From the NCBI RefSeq assembly GCF_002929215.1, contig NZ_PJII01000015.1, positions 80,721 to 115,599 of the forward strand: DNA of 34,879 nucleotides. Reading direction: 5' to 3'. This document shows positions 29,797-34,879 of this stretch, piece after piece; within the stretch, counting starts at the first letter, position 1, and the number at the start of each line of letters is the position of its first letter. The DNA comes from Arthrobacter sp. ZGTC412. GTDB lineage: Bacteria; Actinomycetota; Actinomycetes; Actinomycetales; Micrococcaceae. The translations under genes and the position numbers were made by a program. The notes below the pieces were generated by a model. It saw only the letters and a list, made by a program, of their open reading frames with translations, ran no database searches and had not been told where the DNA came from.

Positions 29797-29994
29797 ATGT
29801 CCATTGCAAACGTGCCCAGCCATTACCTGACCATCGCCGAGGTGGCCACGGTACTGCGTGTCTCTAAGATGACCGTCTATCGGCTAGTCCAGGCCCAGGC
29901 ATTGGCCTCCGCGCGCTTCGGCAACTCCTACCGCATCCCCGAAGATGCAGTGGAAGAGTACGTCAGGAAGGCCGCCGCCCCGGCAGTCTCCTGA
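29797..29994 (+). CDS. Excisionase-type helix-turn-helix protein
   Basis: 65 residues that are almost entirely one MerR/excisionase-like winged HTH: YLTIAEVATVLRVSKMTVYR, then LVQAQALASARFGNSYRIPE and DAVEEYV. It is of the short actinobacterial single-domain type (excisionase family DNA-binding protein). Such proteins act as transcription factors or recombination directionality factors. AGGAG lies 11 bases before ATG 29797. With recombinases at both ends of the window either role is possible. Confidence 0.85.
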   Translation: MSIANVPSHYLTIAEVATVLRVSKMTVYRLVQAQALASARFGNSYRIPEDAVEEYVRKAAAPAVS

Positions 29995-30074
29995 CGCCAG
30001 TTCCGCGTGCCTTTGTTCTTGCAATTCATCGCTTTGCGAAGGGATTTATAGACCAGTCATTCCGGCCCTCAAGG

Positions 30075-30308
30075 CTAGGCGGGCCTGTGAGCGCCCACGT
30101 CCATTCCTTTCTCGCGGATAAAATCCTGATCCTCGCGGGAGAGCAGCATCTGGCCGTGTCCGTCGACTTCGACGTGTCCCGCGGAATTCTGGCTAACCAT
30201 GGCGGCGACAGTGCGCGGCACCGTCACACATCCCGGATTGTCCAAGAGCCACTGACGCGTCTGTGAATCAAGTCGGTCCCACTCGTCCTTCAGTGTCATC
30301 TCGTGCAT
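30075..30308 (-). CDS. Small conserved protein, copy B of a duplicated pair
   Basis: 77 residues from ATG 30308 with GGAAAGGG as ribosome-binding site. Residues 1-68 (MHEMTLKDEWDRLDSQTRQW onward) differ from copy A at only a few positions (H2, V38, Q61, M68 region). The end, DVGAHRPA, is shorter and unrelated. Selection appears to have kept the protein intact in both copies, since most DNA differences are silent. Function unknown. Confidence 0.75.
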   Translation of the reverse strand: MHEMTLKDEWDRLDSQTRQWLLDNPGCVTVPRTVAAMVSQNSAGHVEVDGHGQMLLSREDQDFIREKGMDVGAHRPA

Positions 30309-30402
30309 TCGCCCTTTCCGGTTTCCCTAACAACCGGCCGCCGCCCGGCCTGGGGATCCCGCTAAGAGTACGTCCCAGGTCAAAAGAAGAACAGGGCCCC
30401 TT
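30102..30402. repeat. Segmental duplication, copy B (partner 28432-28735)
   Basis: Direct repeat of the segment at 28432-28735, about 1.67 kb away. Copy B has a small insertion relative to copy A just upstream of the gene (around AACAACCGGCCGCC). Confidence 0.85.
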
Positions 30403-30689
30403 AACCGACCACGACCTCGGAAAGCACGTACTCGCCGCTCGTAATCCCCGGCGGTCGTCGTCCTCTACGCTCTGCTGCTGATCGCAGGTGGTGTCCCTCC
30501 AATTGTTGCTGCTGCCGTTCGTCATCCCGGTACGCAAACTGCGACGGTCAAGGCCGGAGCCGGAAATGGATGATTGGTAGCTCCTTGGGCCGGAGGAGCG
30601 GTAGCGGGATCCAGGCCAGCCTTTGCATCGCAAATACAGGTAATCATTACTCGTGCGCCCGGTACGCCAAACCCCTTAGCGTTGCGCGC

Positions 30690-30741
30690 GGGCCGGCGAC
30701 GAGGGCCGCGTCGAGGTCACGCGCGCCCTCGTCGTCGGCCC
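30690..30741. terminator. Long GC hairpin in gene-free region
   Basis: GGGCCGGCGACGAGGGC (30690-30706) pairs with GCCCTCGTCGTCGGCCC (30725-30741) over 17 positions with one G-T wobble and an 18-base loop. It is the only notable structure in 30403-31063, where I see no gene with a start codon that I can defend. Terminator or structured RNA. Confidence 0.45.
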
Positions 30742-31063
30742 CCTTGACCCCTGTCCAAGGGAATCGGCTGCCCGCAGCCGCCTGCTGCTCAGTACAATCC
30801 AGCAATCTCAGCAAAGGATCGATAGATGACGCTGAATCCCCGGCTTTCGACAGCTAAACGACTGGTTCCTGAAGCACTCCGATCCGCGCCCTCAGACGGA
30901 ACCTCCTGCGGGCCATCAGCTTCTGGGCATAGGCAATATCCGTACCGGCTGCTGAAGTGACGGACCAGACGGCAGCCGAACGCGCCGCCCCAAAACACAT
31001 GGTCAAAGCCGCCACGCTCTGAAGCTCGCTTTCCACTAGCGGCAGCCGGTCAGAGCAGGTGCG

Positions 31064-31309
31064 TCATCCGTCGGACGTATCAGCGGCAGACGACACCCGC
31101 GAGTAATGGCGACCGCGGAGTTGCCGGTGAGGTGCCGACTTCCGTGTGCGGCGGACGAGTGTTCCAAGGGTGACCACCAGGAACTCGACCGTGGCAGTGA
31201 TGGCAAGCAGAACGATAAGGGCCGCCAGCTGACCGAGGAACATCAGAAGCCCTATACCGAGGGTGCCGGCGAAAACGAGATTGAAGACCAGGATGGAGGA
31301 ATCGTGCAT
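31064..31309 (-). CDS. Small membrane protein, 81 residues
   Basis: From ATG 31309: MHDSSILVFNLVFAGTLGIG, LLMFLGQLAALIVLLAITAT and VEFLVVTLGTLVRRTR, followed by a basic, Ser/Arg-rich tail. Two to three hydrophobic spans cover residues ~6-52, with positive charges on the last side. The ribosome-binding site is weak (GGTGGG). No family recognised, and it could be a chance frame, but the hydrophobic pattern is coherent. Confidence 0.42.
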   Translation of the reverse strand: MHDSSILVFNLVFAGTLGIGLLMFLGQLAALIVLLAITATVEFLVVTLGTLVRRTRKSAPHRQLRGRHYSRVSSAADTSDG

Positions 31310-31600
31310 TCAGTACCCACCGGACGGTCGTTGATTGGGGCTCCACGCAAGAACCGGCACCAACAATCCACCGGCGATCAGCGACTCAGGCTGCCAGGGT
31401 GGCATATCCGCATGGGGGCTTGACCGGTCGAGGCCCCGCTTGGCGGTCGAAACGAGGCCACCGTGTCCGATCTCCATGCCCGTGAGCGTATCGGAAATAG
31501 AGCTGCTCTAGAGAGATTTTCGAAATTAACTTCAAAAACGACTGTCTGATACCGACTTTCTAGGTCGCCGAGGTTTATTGCACGAACAGGGGTGTGAATC

Positions 31601-31644
31601 GGAACGCTAAATGGCGTCATTTTTGCAGCGCTATTTGGCGTTCC
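31601..31644. repeat. Inverted repeat downstream of the second serine recombinase
   Basis: GGAACGCTAAATGGCG (31601-31616) faces CGCTATTTGGCGTTCC (31629-31644), 14 of 16 bases symmetrical, spacer 12 bp. The right arm extended inward, GCAGCGCTATTTGGCG (31625-31640), recurs as its exact reverse complement at 34824-34839. AT-rich DNA surrounds it. Could be a recombinase site. The rest of 31310-31668 has no gene. Confidence 0.55.
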
Positions 31645-31668
31645 AAGCAGTCAGGACCTCGTCGGTCT

Positions 31669-32235
31669 TCAGATGGTGCGTCTTTGGAGCTCGCGGTACA
31701 CCGTCGTCCGTGACACCCGGAACAGCTCGGCCAGTTCGGCCTGCGTATGTTCGCCAGCGTCGTGCAGGGTCAGAAGGTGCTTCCGCTGCGTCTTGGACAA
31801 TTTGGGCTGCTTGCCTTTAAGCCGCCCCTTCGCTTTTGCGACCGCCATGCCCTCGCGGGTCCGCATCCGGATCAGGTCCGCCTCAAACTCAGCCACCATT
31901 CCCAGCACGTTGAACAGCAGCCGGCCTACCGGGTCAGTTGGGTCGTGGCTGTTGCCGCCTAGACTAAGCACTACCCCTTTGGCCGTGAGCTCGTCGGCAA
32001 TGTCCCTGGCATCGGAAAGGGAGCGCGCCAGCCGGTCGAGCTTGGTCACCACGAGCGTATCGTCGGCTCGGCACGCTGCCACCGCTTCACGGAGCCCAGG
32101 GCGCACCCGGTTCGCTCCCGTCAGTCCGTGATCGACGAAGATCTGGGCCTCCTCTACCCCCAGAGCAAGGAGGGCATTGCGTTGGGAGGTGAGGTCCTGA
32201 TCGTTCGTTGAAACCCGGGCATAACCGATCTTCAT
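31669..32235 (-). CDS. Serine recombinase (resolvase/invertase family), second
   Basis: 188 residues from ATG 32235 (MKIGYARVSTNDQDLTSQRN), which puts the nucleophile at Ser9; the frame is open to 32283, but that adds a non-family extension. Catalytic blocks are LVVTKLDRLARSLSDARDIA and GRLLFNVLGMVAEFEADLIR. The C-terminal HTH is AELAELFRVSRTTVYRELQ. It is only distantly related to the recombinase at 186-782. No transposase lies next to it. Inverted copies of GCAGCGCTATTTGGCG at 31.6 and 34.8 kb could be its crossover sites. Confidence 0.93.
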   Translation of the reverse strand: MKIGYARVSTNDQDLTSQRNALLALGVEEAQIFVDHGLTGANRVRPGLREAVAACRADDTLVVTKLDRLARSLSDARDIADELTAKGVVLSLGGNSHDPTDPVGRLLFNVLGMVAEFEADLIRMRTREGMAVAKAKGRLKGKQPKLSKTQRKHLLTLHDAGEHTQAELAELFRVSRTTVYRELQRRTI

Positions 32236-32706
32236 TCCAGTCATAGGGAACATGGTTTCAGTAATCCCCCCGTCACCGTGCATTTGATCGTGCGGGTCTT
32301 ACGTACATAGCCGAGGCCAGCAACTGTGCGGAACGTGCCGGCGGGCTTCCGGTGCACGGTGATCGACCGGCTAACGGGCGCGATCGTGCACAGAATAGGC
32401 TGGAATTCATGACGAGTGGTTTGAGCACCCACGGGACAGCGCCTCGTTCCTCCCCTAACCACGCTCAACCTGCTAGACCCTTCGTGGGAAGGTGTCGTGC
32501 CGAGGGCAAGACGGTCGTTCCTAGCGGCGGGATATGCCTTTTTCGCAGGTGGTCTCGCAGCAGGGATGGACATCAGCGAAAAAGTGAATTGGCGGGTGTC
32601 CTGTTCACAGTCCGTTCCGGAAGCATTCAATTTAGAGCTACAGCACGTCTAGCTCATGCAAGTCGGGTTACTACTTGAGAATTTAGTTACAGGGTGATTT
32701 TGTAAT
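32236..32706. other. Intergenic region, possible recombinase site
   Basis: About 470 bp with no supportable gene. It contains an imperfect dyad, GTGCACGGTGATCG (32352-32365) against CGATCGTGCAC (32381-32391), upstream of the recombinase gene, where resolvase res sites usually lie. Toward its right end the DNA becomes AT-rich. Confidence 0.35.
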
Positions 32707-33486
32707 ATGAAAGAGATGCAGACTTTTTCGTCGTACTTCCGTTTCTTCCGCGCAGCTTGGGCCCTGTGGGCGATGGCGTTTATTTTTACGGCAGGGATAT
32801 TTTTCTCCACCTTCTCATTGACGGGTGGCTCGAACGGTTTCGAAATCGGCATCTTACTCGCCGCCGGCATCCTTGGGGGCGGTCTAATTCGGGGTCTCGT
32901 CCGCGAAAGTTGGGTCACTATAATCTTTGTCCTCACTGTCGTCGCGGTAGGCTTCCTTCTTTCTCAGTTTCCTGCGCCTTGGTCTAAGCTCTGGCCAGTG
33001 GTAGTTCCCGCAAGTGCAATTGGCGTGATGGTCGGTAACATTATTCGCCTCGGAGTACTTCACAGTAAACAGAGGACGCCCCGCGACGTGTGGGTTGTCA
33101 ATGGTGTCGAGGTGCCACCGACCGAGACAGCGAAGGCAACGTCACTGGCGGCGCTTTCGTCTTGGGACAGCGCTGAGGCGGGGCGTTTCTTTGTCGGACG
33201 TAGTGATCGATTGTTTGAGGCTATGGGAAGTCCTGCGACGGGTTTCATCGTGCACTGCACGGCTAATTCTCAAGACGAAAGTGCGTGGCGGGTGTTGGGC
33301 TCAATGGGAGGGAAAGCAGAGTCTGAGATTCTCATTCCTACGGGTCCTGCTTTCGCACCTAGCGGCGTTGTCGTCGATCTGGACACAGCAAGTTCCGCGT
33401 TGCGGGGCTTTTTCCACTACCGGGGCCCTGATCCGGAGCTTTCCTGGACCTCAGGAGGTACAGTGCTTGATCTGAAATTCGGCTAG
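32707..33486 (+). CDS. Hypothetical membrane-anchored protein
   Basis: 259 residues. Four hydrophobic spans lie in the first ~120 residues (ALWAMAFIFTAGIFFSTFSL, IGILLAAGILGGGLIRGLV, VTIIFVLTVVAVGFLLSQF, WPVVVPASAIGVMVGNIIRL). A soluble C-terminal domain of ~140 residues follows (RTPRDVWVVNGVEVPPTETA onward, ending GGTVLDLKFG). AGGGTGA nine bases before ATG 32707 is the ribosome-binding site. GC content and codon use are clearly lower than in the ars or sugar genes, suggesting a different origin. No family recognised. Confidence 0.72.
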   Translation: MKEMQTFSSYFRFFRAAWALWAMAFIFTAGIFFSTFSLTGGSNGFEIGILLAAGILGGGLIRGLVRESWVTIIFVLTVVAVGFLLSQFPAPWSKLWPVVVPASAIGVMVGNIIRLGVLHSKQRTPRDVWVVNGVEVPPTETAKATSLAALSSWDSAEAGRFFVGRSDRLFEAMGSPATGFIVHCTANSQDESAWRVLGSMGGKAESEILIPTGPAFAPSGVVVDLDTASSALRGFFHYRGPDPELSWTSGGTVLDLKFG

Positions 33487-33880
33487 GCCCTGACGAGCGG
33501 CCCTTTGGTATACCCGGACCCTTGACGCAAGTATGTCCGCAGTGAGGTTGCGTTTTGATGCGCGGAAGCCGTTAAAGCGACTGACCATGACTGCCATTCG
33601 ACCACGAACCCGAGGTGCTCGTTCAACGGTGAGAGAATTTTGAGCCTCAAGATTGACGTCAAACTGGCTCTTCAAACTTGACCCACTTTTGAGATGCCGT
33701 GAGAGCGTGATCGTTCCGCTACGGCGTTTGGCTGCGGATGCCACCACGGCCCTGGGGTGCCCCGATAGTCGCCGCGGCAGCCATCCGAGCTACGTCTGGA
33801 ATCCATGGCTGCTCGAGGGTCTCGGCGCATACCTATTAGTGACGCGGTAATAACAGCAAGAGTGATCATAGTACCAGTAG
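33487..33880. other. Intergenic region, no gene seen
   Basis: Nearly 400 bp without a convincing gene. TCAAACTGGCTCTTCAAACT followed by TGACCCACTTTTGAG around 33658-33694 is reminiscent of the repeated terminal sequences of IS21-like elements, but no transposase remnant accompanies it. Confidence 0.3.
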
Positions 33881-34390
33881 CTATATATGAGGCCTTTCGG
33901 CTACCCTTCGCAGGCGGTAGCCTTTTGCCCCCTGAAGCATTTGGATCGTCCACGTGGGTTCCCCTGAAGGCTCAATCCGTACCTCAAGGTATTCCATCTC
34001 ATAGTTAGACGCTAGTGACTTACGAAACGAGCGCGTAAAAACTTCGTTGCTCAGAGTCTCGTACAGAGCGTGTTCGAACGCTTTGCTTTGTACAAGTGAA
34101 GTGGTGATGTACTTTGCCATCTCACGGTTAGCGTTAGCCATGAACCTTTTGGTCATGGGCTTCCCGAACACTGCCAACCCAGCCATTGATCCTACAAGCA
34201 GAATGAGAAGCAGTATGTGGTTCTGCGTCGCTAACAGGACAATTCCAACGACTGCTATCGCCAGTAATATCAGCATTGTTGGGACGTGGGATGCGTTGCG
34301 CTTATTGAAGATGTCATCAGGAAGCATCAGAGTGACACCACTGCTGTCTGCACTGCCCGTGCTAGAGGGTTCTGACGCAGAGTCCGTCAT
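33881..34390 (-). CDS. Hypothetical membrane-anchored protein
   Basis: 169 residues from ATG 34390 (MTDSASEPSSTGSADSSG); an upstream TTG at 34456 is less likely. After a Ser/Asp-rich N-terminus come two spans (MLILLAIAVVGIVLLATQNH and ILLLILLVGSMAGLAVFG). A C-terminal domain follows with FMANANREMAKYITTSLVQS and MEYLEVRIEPSGEPTWTIQM. AT-richer than the window average, like the gene at 32707. It begins 40 bp downstream of the frameshifted gene on the same strand. No family recognised. Confidence 0.62.
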   Translation of the reverse strand: MTDSASEPSSTGSADSSGVTLMLPDDIFNKRNASHVPTMLILLAIAVVGIVLLATQNHILLLILLVGSMAGLAVFGKPMTKRFMANANREMAKYITTSLVQSKAFEHALYETLSNEVFTRSFRKSLASNYEMEYLEVRIEPSGEPTWTIQMLQGAKGYRLRRVAERPHI

Positions 34391-34430
34391 CTCTACTGCC
34401 CCGATCTTTGAGGTCGTCTTCAGTGCTTCA

Positions 34431-34672
34431 TCACTTCTCAAACTTGGTCTTTGCAACGCTCACGTCGCCTTCACAGACCAGTTCCCTTCCCCCTTCGAGC
34501 TCGACCCTGAGCCCGTGCGGAAGATCCGCGGCGAGGTGAGGGAGAAGAGGGAATCGAAAGGCCGCCCATACCAACCACCAGGTAGCACCAGCCACGCCCG
34601 CCCATGCTTCGCGAAGAACCGCCTGACCACATAGGCAGGCAATTTTCCGCTCATCCATGGGTTAGTGGTCAT
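34431..34672 (-). pseudogene. Small gene with probable frameshift
   Basis: From ATG 34672 one frame reads MTTNPWMSGKLPAYVVRRFF and LVLPGGWYGRPFDS, which looks like a genuine N-terminus. After about 34545 coding character moves to the next frame (HLAADLPHGLRVELEGGREL, VCEGDVSVAKTKFEK, stop at 34431). Together they resemble short actinobacterial proteins with an LP-GW-GRP-D motif followed by strand pairs. A one-base indel near 34530-34560 would explain this. Either frame alone could also be the real, shorter product. Confidence 0.42.
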
Positions 34673-34823
34673 GTGTCGATCCTATCGACGGGCTTGATGG
34701 ATGGGGCGGTAGGCGCGGGGCGTCAGTCCGCCAAGTGCCGCCCGTAAGCCCGTCCCTCACCGGACGTCTCCACTGGTTCTATCGATGTGCACGGAGAGGG
34801 ATCCCCTTGCGGGCTGTACTACG

Positions 34824-34839
34824 CGCCAAATAGCGCTGC
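34824..34839. repeat. Inverted partner of the 31625-31640 repeat
   Basis: CGCCAAATAGCGCTGC is the exact reverse complement of 31625-31640 and is followed by GAA, close to the AAA next to the other copy. It lies 3.2 kb away, close to the window end. 34673-34879 shows no gene otherwise. Confidence 0.6.
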
Positions 34840-34879
34840 GAACCACCGACCCCTCGAAGCCTGATTTCCTCCCACAACA

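Noticed and set aside
30423-30571. Hydrophobic frame (LYALLLIAGGVPPIVAAAVR) on the plus strand
   Set aside because: A TAA lies just upstream and no start codon follows, so no defensible gene; possibly a decayed small membrane protein.
33672-33953. 93-codon minus-strand frame with one hydrophobic span
   Set aside because: Overlaps the 3' end of the 33881-34390 gene, and its second half is Arg/Gly-rich noise.
1-34879. CRISPR arrays, tRNA or rRNA genes
   Set aside because: No regularly spaced repeats of CRISPR size, no cloverleaf or rRNA-like sequence was noticed on reading.

Overview
The window looks like accessory DNA, a plasmid or a chromosomal genomic island, from a high-GC actinobacterium of the Micrococcales, most likely an Arthrobacter/Pseudarthrobacter-type soil organism. 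The basis is strong GC bias at third codon positions, GTG and TTG starts, actinobacterial protein types (arsenate reductases of the mycothiol-linked kind, a LacI/GH13/ABC sugar locus without its own ATPase, a PRC-barrel/DUF2382 stress protein) and many mobile remnants. The genus is an inference from protein style; no rRNA or tRNA gene was seen.

Layout. 0.2-0.8 kb: a serine recombinase. 0.9-2.8 kb: a small membrane protein, a DinB-like protein and a GNAT acetyltransferase of the phosphinothricin/arsinothricin type. 2.8-10.3 kb: a large arsenic-resistance locus. It has an aquaporin divergent from an ArsR-ArsC fusion, then an apparent operon arsC - trxB - a 19-residue Cys-rich peptide - FAD oxidoreductase with a Cys-rich tail - helical-domain ArsC - Lys-variant ArsC - MFS transporter - universal stress protein. 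10.36-11.88 kb: an IS110-family insertion sequence. 12.2-13.1 kb: a small ORF and a secreted HNH nuclease lipoprotein. 13.8-20.3 kb: a LacI-regulated alpha-glucoside uptake operon (GH13 glucosidase, binding lipoprotein, two permeases, small membrane protein) ending in a strong terminator. 20.6-23.7 kb: an integrase relic, an unknown protein divergent from a restriction-type nuclease, and a zinc-ribbon gene broken by an amber codon. 23.7-27.3 kb: a methyltransferase, a frameshifted PRC/DUF2382 stress gene, an alpha/beta hydrolase and a truncated DNA-binding relic. 27.3-31.3 kb: small genes, duplicated segments and long non-coding stretches. 31.6-34.9 kb: a second serine recombinase with inverted-repeat sites, two less GC-rich membrane-protein genes and a frameshifted gene.

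How it works together. In the arsenic locus the reductases would convert arsenate to arsenite, drawing electrons from thioredoxin/TrxB or mycothiol. Arsenite could leave through the aquaporin or the MFS protein, and the acetyltransferase could detoxify organoarsenicals such as arsinothricin. No ArsB or Acr3 pump is visible. Two operator types (ATTGA-N6-TCAAT and TTGACTCAA/TTGAGTCAA) suggest two regulators. In the sugar locus the LacI protein probably represses from a 13-bp tandem operator array just downstream of a near-consensus promoter. The strongest candidate for something undescribed is the Cys-rich mini-peptide (three vicinal Cys pairs) between trxB and the Cys-tailed flavoprotein.
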